From Rhodoferax saidenbachensis (lineage in GTDB: Bacteria > Pseudomonadota > Gammaproteobacteria > Burkholderiales > Burkholderiaceae_C), in NCBI RefSeq assembly GCF_001955715.1, contig NZ_CP019239.1, positions 434,001-498,000 of the forward strand: 64,000 bases of DNA, read 5' to 3'. Both the position numbers and the translations under genes were made by a program. Below the pieces are notes generated by a model. That model ran no database searches. It had not been told where the DNA came from and saw only the letters and a program-made list of their open reading frames with translations. The first letter of the stretch is position 1; each line of letters opens with the position of its first letter. This document shows positions 29,047-36,217 of the stretch, piece by piece.

Positions 29047-29604
29047 TTAGAACTTGTAGCCAACGCCGAAAGACAGAACGCCTGTTTCGTTCTTCACTAA
29101 AGTGGTGTTCAGAGTCTTTTCATCGTACTTGTTGTATACGTATTCTCCTTGGAGGAAAACATTTTTATTAATGAAAGAGCGAACCCCGATGCCATACCCC
29201 AAACCCGATATGTCATACGATGCGCTAGTTACGTCAATTTTTCCAGAGATGGAGGCCAGTTTGGCGTACACCAACGTGTCTTTGCTAACGGCAATACCAG
29301 GGGCTATGTAAACGCCGGTAGCGTTCTTGAGCTTGGCACCGCTGCTGGTGATCTCGGAATCGCCCAAGTTTAAAGAGGCACCCAGACCCAAGACAAAGGA
29401 CTCACCCAAAGCAAAGTCATATCCGGCTTGAATGCCGACAGTGCTTGTCGTCTTGGATTCCGAAGAGCCGGCGGAATCAACCTTGTTGGAGTTGACGTTA
29501 ACAGCGCCAAGAACGCTAAAACCTTCAAAATTCTTGGCCTGTGCAAACGCTGCGGGAGCGAAAGCGGCGGCGGCTACAGCAGTAGCGATGACATACTTTT
29601 TCAT
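29047..29604 (-). CDS. Small outer-membrane beta-barrel protein
   Basis: The 185-residue protein has a clear signal peptide (residues 1-22, ending AFAQ), alternating beta-strands with Gly-rich turns and a C-terminal aromatic residue in GVGYKF, the usual signal for outer-membrane insertion. The length fits an eight-stranded OmpA/OmpX-like barrel. It has lower GC and more Lys/Ser/Asn than its neighbours. AGGAA-like bases (CCTTCC on plus) lie just before the ATG. The ligand is unknown. Confidence 0.85.
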   Translation of the reverse strand: MKKYVIATAVAAAAFAPAAFAQAKNFEGFSVLGAVNVNSNKVDSAGSSESKTTSTVGIQAGYDFALGESFVLGLGASLNLGDSEITSSGAKLKNATGVYIAPGIAVSKDTLVYAKLASISGKIDVTSASYDISGLGYGIGVRSFINKNVFLQGEYVYNKYDEKTLNTTLVKNETGVLSFGVGYKF

Positions 29605-29954
29605 TTGAAAACCCTTCCTGAGTGATTGGAAATTTGCATCCGTCCAACGAGGCTATGCAAACGTGCTGCGCCCTAGTTTCTACCCGAGTAGCTGCACGGA
29701 AAGACTTTAGCATGGCATGCCACTGTGCGCTAGTGAGCACCCTCAAACTGCACCATTCAAGTGGGGTATCTTCAAGGACACAAAAAACCAATTGCTGGAC
29801 TTGCTCGCTGACTGCAAGCCTTTTCAATGTGCAGCCAGAGTGAGTGCGGATAATTACTGAAGCAGGAGTGGCGTGGTCCTTGCTTTAAAACTGTCTGGAT
29901 TCCAGGCTTCCCGGGCCTATGATGGGCGCATTCCCCATCCTAGAGGGTGTCGTT
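29605..29954. other. 350-bp divergent intergenic region
   Basis: The region separates the divergent outer-membrane protein and binding-protein genes. I see no ORF with coding character and no copy of the dispersed repeat. TATGAT (29918-29923) could be a -10 element for the binding-protein gene. Several A/T-rich stretches (e.g. around 29780 and 29885) may hold promoters. Confidence 0.4.
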
Positions 29955-30773
29955 GTGTCGCGTATTCATGTTGCGTTGTCCAGGCCATGCCGGGTTGTTT
30001 GCCTGGTGGTGTGCGCTATGGCTTTGGCAGCCGCGGGCGGCGCTTTGCATGCGGAAACCCTGCGCCTGATCACGGGTGAGCTTCCGCCCTATGCCACTGA
30101 AGAGCGCCCCGACCAGGGCATCGCGCTGGACATCGTTCGCCGTGCCTTTGCCTACAGTGGTTATGAGGTGAACTACACCTTCAAGCCGTGGATGCGCTCA
30201 CTGGAAGAGGCCCGCGAAGGCAAATGGGACGGTACAGCCCATTGGGGCCGCAACCCAACGCGGGATGTGGGCTTCCTGGTCAGCGACAACATCCTGACCG
30301 AACAGTGGGTGTTCATTTACCGACAGGGTGCGGCGGGTACACCGGTGTTTGACTGGAAACGCTTTTCCGACTTGAAAAAACTGCGCATCGGCGCGGTGCA
30401 GTTCAACACCTACACCCCCGAGTTCTGGGCTTTGCAAAAGGCGGGTACGTTGAAGGTGGAGTTTGCGGCCGATGACCTGAGCAACCTGCGCCGCCTGGTG
30501 GCCGGGCGGCTGGACGTGGTGCCCATGGAACGCAACATGGCTTGTTTTCTGATGAGTGCCCATTTCTCACCGGCTGAAGTGGCGCCGCTACGTGCCCACC
30601 CCAAGCTGCTGACCACCCAGTTCACGACCCATTTGCTGCTCAGCGCCAAACTGCCCCAAAGCGCCCAGCGCATGAAGGCGTTCAACCAGGGACTGCACAT
30701 TTTGCAAAAGTCGAATGTGTACGCGGAGAAACTGCAGTTGCCGGGCTGCAGCCTCAACACTGCCACCAAATAG
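29955..30773 (+). CDS. Periplasmic amino acid-type substrate-binding protein
   Basis: The 272-residue protein has a signal peptide (to about residue 33, ending ALHA) and a bacterial extracellular solute-binding fold 3: RLITGELPPYATEERPDQGIALDIVRRAFAYSGYEV, then the two-lobe pattern. No ABC permease lies nearby. Such orphan proteins often feed two-component or c-di-GMP sensors. The start is ambiguous: the GTG at 29955 has GAGGG 7 bases upstream, while an ATG at 29919 would add 12 residues. Confidence 0.85.
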   Translation: MSRIHVALSRPCRVVCLVVCAMALAAAGGALHAETLRLITGELPPYATEERPDQGIALDIVRRAFAYSGYEVNYTFKPWMRSLEEAREGKWDGTAHWGRNPTRDVGFLVSDNILTEQWVFIYRQGAAGTPVFDWKRFSDLKKLRIGAVQFNTYTPEFWALQKAGTLKVEFAADDLSNLRRLVAGRLDVVPMERNMACFLMSAHFSPAEVAPLRAHPKLLTTQFTTHLLLSAKLPQSAQRMKAFNQGLHILQKSNVYAEKLQLPGCSLNTATK

Positions 30774-30776
30774 GCG

Positions 30777-31379
30777 TTAGCGCAATAACAATGCGCCCGC
30801 CATGGCCAGCATGGTGAGGGCAATCAGGCAGTCCAGCACGCGCCAGGCGAGCGTGGTTTCAAACCAGGGGCGCAAGAGCCGCGCGCCAAAACCGAGTGTA
30901 GAAAACCAGGCCAGGCTGGCGATGCAAGCCCCCGCGCCAAATACCCAGCGCCCCGGATCGGGCCGCTGGTTGGCAATGGAAGCCAGCAGCACTACGGTGT
31001 CCAGGTACACATGCGGGTTCAAAAAGGTAAAACCAAAGCAGGTCATCAGCGCCGCACCGAGTGGTGTGCCGGTGCTGCTGTTGAGCTGCATGTGGCCGCC
31101 CACCCAGGCGCGCCGCGCGGCCAGCAGGCCGTAGCCGCCCAGAAACAGCGCGCCGCCATAACGGGTTACCAGCATCAGTGTCTCGTTGCCACGGATCAGC
31201 ACGCCTGCGCCGCCAATGCCGGCCAAGATCAGCAGCGCATCCGAAAGCGCGCAAAACAGCACCAGTGGCAGTACGTGTTCGCGCCGGATGCCTTGGCGCA
31301 GCACAAAGGCGTTTTGCGAGCCAATGGCCACGATCAGCGCCAGCCCGGTGGCAAAGCCGGTACCGAAGTCCGTATTCAT
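30777..31379 (-). CDS. LysE/ArgO-family amino acid exporter
   Basis: The 200-residue protein has about six transmembrane helices and the LysE opening GFATGLALIVAIGSQNAFVLRQGIRREHV, with the NPHVYLDTVVLL motif in the third quarter. Members export basic amino acids (Lys, Arg), the best guess here. Its ATG overlaps the stop of the CinA-like gene (ATGA), so it is the last gene of the pgpA-cinA-lysE run on the minus strand. Confidence 0.9.
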   Translation of the reverse strand: MNTDFGTGFATGLALIVAIGSQNAFVLRQGIRREHVLPLVLFCALSDALLILAGIGGAGVLIRGNETLMLVTRYGGALFLGGYGLLAARRAWVGGHMQLNSSTGTPLGAALMTCFGFTFLNPHVYLDTVVLLASIANQRPDPGRWVFGAGACIASLAWFSTLGFGARLLRPWFETTLAWRVLDCLIALTMLAMAGALLLR

Positions 31380-31903
31380 GAATTCGCGGCTTGCAAGAGC
31401 GTGAGTAGACGGTGCAGCGCGTGCTGGACAGTGGCCGAGCGCACTGCCGCGCGGTCACCGGGGAAATGCTGCACTTCGCTGACCAGTCCGCCGGGTGTGG
31501 CCCAGCCAAACCAGACGGTACCAACAGGCTTGGCCGCACTGCCACCGCTGGGCCCGGCCACGCCGGTCACGGCCACAGCCACCTGCGTGTGGGAATGGGT
31601 GAGTGCCCCTTGGGCCATGGCGCGCACGACCTCTTCACTGACGGCGCCGTGCGTGGCGATCAGCGCGGCGTCCACGCCCAGCAGCTCGGTCTTGGCGGCA
31701 TTGGAGTAAGTCACGAAACCGCGTTCAAACCACTGGCTGGAGCCTGCCAGATCGGTGCAGGCGGCTGCAATCATGCCGCCGGTGCAACTCTCGGCGGTGG
31801 CCAGCATCCACTGTCTTTTAAGCATCAAATCGGCCACTAACCCGCACAGGGATTGCGCAAGTAGCTCTTGATTTGATAGCAATTTTGGAGAAATAGAAGG
31901 CAT
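31376..31903 (-). CDS. CinA C-terminal domain protein (NMN amidohydrolase, PncC)
   Basis: The 175-residue protein corresponds to the CinA C-terminal/PncC domain, which deamidates nicotinamide mononucleotide in NAD recycling. Signature motifs are ATAESCTGG and AVTGVAGPSGGS with PVGTVWFG. The first 30 or so residues (PKLLSNQELLAQSLCGLVADLMLKR) are encoded by a dispersed repeat, yet this region still matches the helix that normally precedes the active site. The start overlaps the pgpA stop by one base. Confidence 0.92.
   Translation of the reverse strand: MPSISPKLLSNQELLAQSLCGLVADLMLKRQWMLATAESCTGGMIAAACTDLAGSSQWFERGFVTYSNAAKTELLGVDAALIATHGAVSEEVVRAMAQGALTHSHTQVAVAVTGVAGPSGGSAAKPVGTVWFGWATPGGLVSEVQHFPGDRAAVRSATVQHALHRLLTLLQAANS
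31820..31888 (-). repeat. Dispersed repeat, copy D, coding the CinA-like N-terminus
   Basis: The minus strand reads AAATTGCTATCAAATCAAG, AGCTACTTGCGCAAT and then GCGGGTTAGTGGCC, matching the element but diverged. It lies inside codons 5-30 or so of the gene, in a different frame from the copies in rpoN and thiL. Confidence 0.65.
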
Positions 31904-32499
31904 CAAATGAAGCGCCACACAGCAATCACCAGCACCGTGCAGCCCGCAGCCACCAGGTCGTCGAGCATGATGCCAAAGCCTGCCTTGCGCCACGCCGCCG
32001 GGTCGCTGGACGGGTTAACGTGGTGGAAAAGCGCATCGGCCCAGCCCACGGGGCCTGGCTTCACGGCGTCAAAAAAACGGAACAGGCCAAACGCCAGCAC
32101 CTGCCCGACCAGGCCCGTGGGCGTGACCAACCACAGCACCAGCCAGAAGGCCACGATCTCGTCCCACACAATGCTGCCCGGGTCCAGTACGCCCATGTTA
32201 CGCGCGGTCACACTGCTTGCCCACCAGCCCAGCGGCAGGCCCAGGCCAATCAACAAAGCCCAGCCGGTATCACCCATCCAGGGTGACAGGGCGATAAAGG
32301 CCACCCAGGCCCACAACGTGCCCGAGGTGCCGGGCGCCACGCGCGACAGACCGGAGCCAAAACCCAGCGCCAACAGATGCGCCGGGTGCGAGAACATAAA
32401 GCGAGCCGTGGGCCGAGACACAGGGGGCGGCAGACCTGGGTCTGCCGGGAACACGGTAACAGGGGAGGCATGGGGGTCGAACATGCCGGAATTATCCAT
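31903..32499 (-). CDS. pgpA: Phosphatidylglycerophosphatase A
   Basis: PgpA dephosphorylates phosphatidylglycerol phosphate in the inner membrane. The 198-residue product has the motifs GSGLSRVAPGTSGTLWA, DPGSIVWDEIVAFW and FRFFDAVKPGPVGWAD, with several membrane segments. In many Burkholderiales pgpA follows thiL directly. Here it follows a LysR gene whose stop overlaps the pgpA start by 8 bases, while thiL lies 7 kb away in the same orientation. An internal ATG at codon 6 is an alternative start. Confidence 0.95.
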   Translation of the reverse strand: MDNSGMFDPHASPVTVFPADPGLPPPVSRPTARFMFSHPAHLLALGFGSGLSRVAPGTSGTLWAWVAFIALSPWMGDTGWALLIGLGLPLGWWASSVTARNMGVLDPGSIVWDEIVAFWLVLWLVTPTGLVGQVLAFGLFRFFDAVKPGPVGWADALFHHVNPSSDPAAWRKAGFGIMLDDLVAAGCTVLVIAVWRFI

Positions 32500-33406
32500 G
32501 GGTCATCCCGCTCGGCGGCGCGGTCTGGGCGGTTATCCACTCGGCCCAGTAGTCGATGCAGGCGCGGATCTTGGGCAGGCGGTGGCGCTCCTGCAGCATC
32601 ACCGCCACGATGGGCACGGTCTGCGGGTCCAGCACATCGTCCATCACCGCCACCAGTTCTCCGCTGCGAATCAGCGGTGCGGCCACAGCATCCATGACCC
32701 GTCCCATCCCTGAGCCGGCGCGCGCCAGCGCCATGAGGATGGCCGAGTTGTCGGTGCGCGTGGTGCCGCGCGCCAGGTAGAAGCCGCCCTGGCGCAGTGG
32801 CCAGCGGTTGATCTGCGGGTTGACGCTGTTGGTGATCAGGCGGTGGCTGTCCAGGTCCGCCAATGTGTGCGGTGTGCCGTGGCGTTGCAGGTAGCCGGGT
32901 GAGGCCACCAGCGTCCGACCGAACTGACCGATCTGCCGTGCTACCAACGTGTCCTGCGTGGGTTGCCCGGTGCGGATGGCGATGTCGATGCCGTCGCGCG
33001 CCATGTCCACCATGCGGTCGTCGGCGTTGATGTCGACGTGGATCTGTGGGTGGCGGGTGGACAGCCCGTCCAGGCTGGGCGCGATGAACATCTCGGCAAT
33101 CACCGGGCTCACGCTGATGCGCACCCAGCCGCTCGGGCCACTGGTTTTACCGGTGAGCTCGCTGCCCAGCTCGGCCGTGGTGTCCAGCAGGCGCCGGCCA
33201 TAGGCCAGAAAGGTGTCGCCCTCGTCGGTCAGGCTCAGGCCGTGGGTCGTGCGGTGCAGCAGCCGCACGCCACAGGCCGCCTCCAGCCGGGCCAGCGAAC
33301 GCGTGACCTGGCTCACCGGCACATCGCGTTCGCGCGCCGCGGCTGAGAGCGTGCCGAGCTCGGCAATGCGGGTGAACAAGGCGACGTCATCGAGCTGGAG
33401 CTGCAT
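32492..33406 (-). CDS. LysR-family transcriptional regulator
   Basis: The 304-residue protein has the LysR winged helix (residues 1-60; LSAAARERDVPVSQVTRSLARLE) and an effector-binding domain of the CrgA/DsdC-like type. It is divergent from a small ORF and a tautomerase gene, its likely targets. A perfect 10-bp-arm palindrome lies 15 bases before its start, and a CACAAT hexamer 6 nt before the ATG suggests a leaderless, autoregulated transcript. Confidence 0.92.
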   Translation of the reverse strand: MQLQLDDVALFTRIAELGTLSAAARERDVPVSQVTRSLARLEAACGVRLLHRTTHGLSLTDEGDTFLAYGRRLLDTTAELGSELTGKTSGPSGWVRISVSPVIAEMFIAPSLDGLSTRHPQIHVDINADDRMVDMARDGIDIAIRTGQPTQDTLVARQIGQFGRTLVASPGYLQRHGTPHTLADLDSHRLITNSVNPQINRWPLRQGGFYLARGTTRTDNSAILMALARAGSGMGRVMDAVAAPLIRSGELVAVMDDVLDPQTVPIVAVMLQERHRLPKIRACIDYWAEWITAQTAPPSGMTHG

Positions 33407-33412
33407 GCCGTG

Positions 33413-33418
33413 ATTGTG
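33413..33418 (-). promoter_or_regulatory. Candidate -10 hexamer of leaderless LysR-gene transcript
   Basis: CACAAT on the minus strand lies 6 nt before the ATG. The palindromic operator lies right upstream, between the -10 and -35 positions. Confidence 0.4.
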
Positions 33419-33420
33419 TG

Positions 33421-33445
33421 TGGTTTTGCAGTATTTGCAAAACCA
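33421..33445. promoter_or_regulatory. Perfect palindrome, candidate LysR operator
   Basis: TGGTTTTGCA and TGCAAAACCA are perfectly complementary around a 5-base spacer. The centre gives TGCA-N5-TGCA, which fits the T-N11-A LysR box. It lies in the divergent gap between the LysR gene and the tautomerase operon. Confidence 0.75.
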
Positions 33446-33521
33446 ATGTGGAATTTTTGCGGTTTCCAGGGATTGGATGAATCAATAAAGTCCAGTCCAC
33501 ACCATTTGGAGAGACCGCACC

Positions 33522-33674
33522 ATGACTTACACCGCCGCTGAACTGAGCCGCATCCATGATCTGGCGCGCCTGCAGGCCCAGGCCGCACGCCGCGAGGCGA
33601 TTGATCTTTTCTGGGCCCGCGCTTGGGACCGGCTCAAGGCGCTGTTGCCAGCCACACGCCAACTGGAGGCCTGA
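33522..33674 (+). CDS. Small helical protein (50 aa), unknown
   Basis: The ATG follows GGAGAG at 8 bases, and the frame encodes 50 residues (MTYTAAELSRIHDLARLQ..., then an Arg/Ala/Trp-rich helix) ending 1 base before the tautomerase ATG. The amphipathic, Arg-rich, Trp-containing C-terminal helix is like small proteins of the DUF1127 type, but I do not claim membership. The ribosome binding site, tight spacing and divergent LysR operator support a real operon leader gene. Confidence 0.65.
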   Translation: MTYTAAELSRIHDLARLQAQAARREAIDLFWARAWDRLKALLPATRQLEA

Positions 33675-33675
33675 T

Positions 33676-34083
33676 ATGCCCACCCTGCAACTCAAGATTG
33701 CGCCACTGCAAAACCCTTCGCGCTACCGCAGCCTGGCCAGCACACTGACCCGCATCACCGCCGACATCCTGGGCAAGCGGCCGGAGGTCACTGCGGTGAT
33801 GATTGAAGACTTGCCCGCGGCGCGCTGGCATATCGGTGGGGCCGATGTGGAAAGGCCCACGGCGTTTCTGGAAATTAGCATCACGGCCGGTACCAACACC
33901 GAGGCCGAGAAGTCGGCCTTCATTGCCGCAGCATTTGAGGCGTTGCAGCAGCAACTGGGCGCGGGCCAGGCGTTGGAGCCGGCCAGTTATGTCATCGTGC
34001 GCGAACTGCCCGCCACCGACTGGGGCTATGGCGGTCAAACCCAGGCGGCGCGCCGACAGGCACGCATCGCTGCGCCGGTCTAG
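33676..34083 (+). CDS. 4-oxalocrotonate tautomerase-like protein
   Basis: The 135-residue product starts MPTLQLKIAP, so Pro2 would be the N-terminal catalytic base after Met removal. It is about twice the 4-OT subunit length, like the fused or MIF-type members of the tautomerase superfamily. AACTGGAGG precedes the start. The gene follows the 50-residue ORF under the LysR palindrome, suggesting induction by an aromatic or keto-acid-derived ligand. The substrate is unknown. Confidence 0.85.
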   Translation: MPTLQLKIAPLQNPSRYRSLASTLTRITADILGKRPEVTAVMIEDLPAARWHIGGADVERPTAFLEISITAGTNTEAEKSAFIAAAFEALQQQLGAGQALEPASYVIVRELPATDWGYGGQTQAARRQARIAAPV

Positions 34084-34106
34084 CGCCCCGCACGGCGCCG
34101 CTCCGC

Positions 34107-34547
34107 TTACTGGGGCCCGTTGGCGCAGTTCACCATCCAGTGGATGCCAAATTGGTCAATGAAGCTACCAAAGTAGGCGCCCCAAAACATGTCCTGCAGC
34201 GGCATCTCCACCTTGCCGCCTGCGGACAGCGCGTTGAACAGTCGGTCAGCCTCGGCACGCGTGTCAGGCTCCAGGTTGATGTGCACGTTGTTGCCTTTAA
34301 CCACCGTGAAGCCCATGGACTCGGGGGCGTCGGTGCCCATCAGCACATGGCCGCCCAGGATGGCCAGTTCGACATGAATCACCATGTTCGCCGTGTCCGC
34401 GGGCATGGGGGGCTGGCCGGGTGTGGCAGGCATGTCCCCGAAGCGGCGTACGCCCCCCGGGAATTCGCCACCAAAGACCGAGCGATAAAACGCAAAAGCC
34501 TTTTCGGTATGGCCACTGAAATTGAGATAGGTACTGACGCGTGCCAT
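34107..34547 (-). CDS. PhnB-type VOC protein
   Basis: The 146-residue protein is a VOC-superfamily member of the PhnB/3-demethylubiquinone methyltransferase-like group: YLNFSGHTEKAFAFYRSVFGGEF near the start and FWGAYFGSFIDQFGIHWMVNC at the end. Such proteins are widespread and mostly uncharacterised. AAGGAGCT lies just before the ATG. It follows the GST gene in the same direction, in the ArsR-SRPBCC-GST-VOC run. Confidence 0.88.
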   Translation of the reverse strand: MARVSTYLNFSGHTEKAFAFYRSVFGGEFPGGVRRFGDMPATPGQPPMPADTANMVIHVELAILGGHVLMGTDAPESMGFTVVKGNNVHINLEPDTRAEADRLFNALSAGGKVEMPLQDMFWGAYFGSFIDQFGIHWMVNCANGPQ

Positions 34548-34571
34548 GAAAGCTCCTTGTGTCCAAGTCAG

Positions 34572-35234
34572 TTAGAGAAACTGCGCCGGAATGGCGCTGT
34601 AAAACGGGTACATGGGAAAGTAGGGTTTGGCCTCCGCCAGCACACGCTGCACCGATGGACGTGCCATCAATTTTTCAAAATAGGCGCGTAAGTGCGTGTG
34701 CGGTTCCGGAAAGGGCTCCAGCGTGTGTGCGTAGAAAAGCGCTGGGGCGGCGGCACAGTCGGCCAGGCTGAAATTCTGACCCGCGGCCCAGGGTGATGAC
34801 GCCAACTGCTTGTCGATCAGGGTGTAGGCGGTTTGAATGGTCGCCCTGGCGCTGCCCATGTCTCTCTTCGTACCAAGGATACGGTCGAGGACGATGTCCT
34901 GCATGGGTTCATGCACGTAGTTGTCAAACGTGCGATCCCACAGGCGCACTTCCAAGGCCTCCTCAAACCCTTTGGGTATCAACGGATGTTGGCCCGGGAA
35001 GAACTGGTCTAGGTACTCGATGATGATGGACGACTCCGCCACATTGCGCTGCCGTGCATGGTCGCGAATCACCGGGAACTTGCAGAACGGCCAGAGCGCT
35101 GCAAGTTCTGTCCGGTCCTTCTCAGCACCGAGGTCAACGATACGTGCTTCAAACGCGATATCGTTCTCGTACAGCGCGATCAGAACCTTGTGGCAATAGG
35201 ACGCCAGGGGGTGGTAGTAAAGCGTGAGTGCCAT
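34572..35234 (-). CDS. Glutathione S-transferase family protein
   Basis: The 220-residue protein has the thioredoxin-like N-terminal domain (YYHPLASYCHKVLIALYE; VAESSIIIEYLD with the gamma-glutamyl-binding E-S pair) and the all-helical C-terminal domain with FSLADCAAAPALFY. The early SYC residues are catalytic candidates. It starts 6 bases after the SRPBCC gene stop and is likely in that operon. Confidence 0.9.
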   Translation of the reverse strand: MALTLYYHPLASYCHKVLIALYENDIAFEARIVDLGAEKDRTELAALWPFCKFPVIRDHARQRNVAESSIIIEYLDQFFPGQHPLIPKGFEEALEVRLWDRTFDNYVHEPMQDIVLDRILGTKRDMGSARATIQTAYTLIDKQLASSPWAAGQNFSLADCAAAPALFYAHTLEPFPEPHTHLRAYFEKLMARPSVQRVLAEAKPYFPMYPFYSAIPAQFL

Positions 35235-35240
35235 GGGACT

Positions 35241-35744
35241 TCAGACTGTTTGCAACAGGGCCAGGTAGTCGTCCAGCACATCGATGTTGCCGCTCCAGCC
35301 CTGGTTCATGCTGTCGTGGCTGGCGGCAAACAGCGCGCTTTCTTCTTCGGTGGCTTCGTACGGCTCCCACACCAGCGTCATCAGCGTGCCGCCGTCCTGC
35401 TCGGTCAGTGTTGTGGTGGAGTGGGTGTAGAGTGGCCAGGTCGGCGCCCACGGGTTGCGGGTCACGCCGCCTTGCGGGTCGGAGAAACACTGGACCAGCA
35501 CCATTTTTTCAGGCGCATGCAGTTCGCGGAACAGCCACTTGCCCCAGAGCTCCATGCCGCCCTCAATGGTCATTGCATAGTGGTAGCTGCCGCCGACGCG
35601 GAAGTCGAGTTCGCTGTGGGTCACCGTGCTGCCTTTGGGGCCTAGCCAGTGCTGCAGGTGTTCGGGCTGGGAATAGACCTCCCAGACCAGCGCGCGTGGG
35701 GCTTTGAGCAGGCGCGAAATCGTGAAGGGGGGGTGTGCACTCAT
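35241..35744 (-). CDS. SRPBCC/AHSA1-domain protein
   Basis: The 167-residue protein has a START-like ligand-binding fold: FTISRLLKAPRALVWEVYSQPEHLQHWLGP, FRVGGSYHYAM and a C-terminal WSGNIDVLDDYLALL helix. AHSA1-like proteins encoded next to an ArsR regulator form a common pair of unknown function. The ATG at 35744 follows GAGGAGAAAC, and the frame upstream belongs to the ArsR gene's antisense-free linker only in part, so longer starts were rejected. Confidence 0.9.
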   Translation of the reverse strand: MSAHPPFTISRLLKAPRALVWEVYSQPEHLQHWLGPKGSTVTHSELDFRVGGSYHYAMTIEGGMELWGKWLFRELHAPEKMVLVQCFSDPQGGVTRNPWAPTWPLYTHSTTTLTEQDGGTLMTLVWEPYEATEEESALFAASHDSMNQGWSGNIDVLDDYLALLQTV

Positions 35745-35758
35745 TGTTTCTCCTCGGT

Positions 35759-36082
35759 TCATGGGGGTTGCAGGGTTGCCAAATAGATTTCGAGCCGGTC
35801 CAGGCTCTCTTCCCAGTGCTGGCGGTACTGGGCGACCCAGTCGGCGGCTTCGCGCAGGGGCTGGGCTTCGAGCTTGCAGGGGCGCCATTGGGCCTGGCGG
35901 CTTTGGGTAATCAGCCCGGCGCGCTGCAAAACTTTCAGGTGTTTGGTCACGGCCGGTGCGCTCATCGCAAACGGGGCAGCCAGATCGCGCACCGAAGCTT
36001 CGCCCAACGACAGGCGTGCCAGGATCGCCCGACGCGTCGGGTCTGCCAGGGCGGCGAAAGTGTTGCTCAGGGCATCGGACAT
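35759..36082 (-). CDS. ArsR-family transcriptional repressor
   Basis: The 107-residue winged-helix protein (LADPTRRAILARLSLGEASVRDLAAPFAMSAPAVTKHLKVLQRAGLI) lacks the Cys metal sites of ArsR/SmtB and belongs to the kind paired with SRPBCC proteins. It starts the run ArsR-SRPBCC-GST-VOC. A 28-bp near-perfect palindrome lies 22 bases upstream of its ATG and is probably its operator. Confidence 0.92.
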   Translation of the reverse strand: MSDALSNTFAALADPTRRAILARLSLGEASVRDLAAPFAMSAPAVTKHLKVLQRAGLITQSRQAQWRPCKLEAQPLREAADWVAQYRQHWEESLDRLEIYLATLQPP

Positions 36083-36103
36083 GTTGTGCGGGAGCTTCGA
36101 ATC

Positions 36104-36131
36104 TTTAATTAACCAATTGGTAAATTAAAGC
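36104..36131. promoter_or_regulatory. 28-bp palindrome, candidate ArsR operator
   Basis: The two halves (CTTTAATT-A-ACCAA and TTGGT-A-AATTAAAG) are complementary except for one A-A pair on each side. The centre is ACCAATTGGT. It sits upstream of the ArsR gene and also before the divergent HD-GYP gene. Confidence 0.75.
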
Positions 36132-36217
36132 ATTGCGAGGTAAAACTTGTCAACACCCGCCGTATTTCGTTGAAGTGTGTGCAAGCGGGGCCTATCGAAA
36201 CTCAGGGAAGGCGCCGT

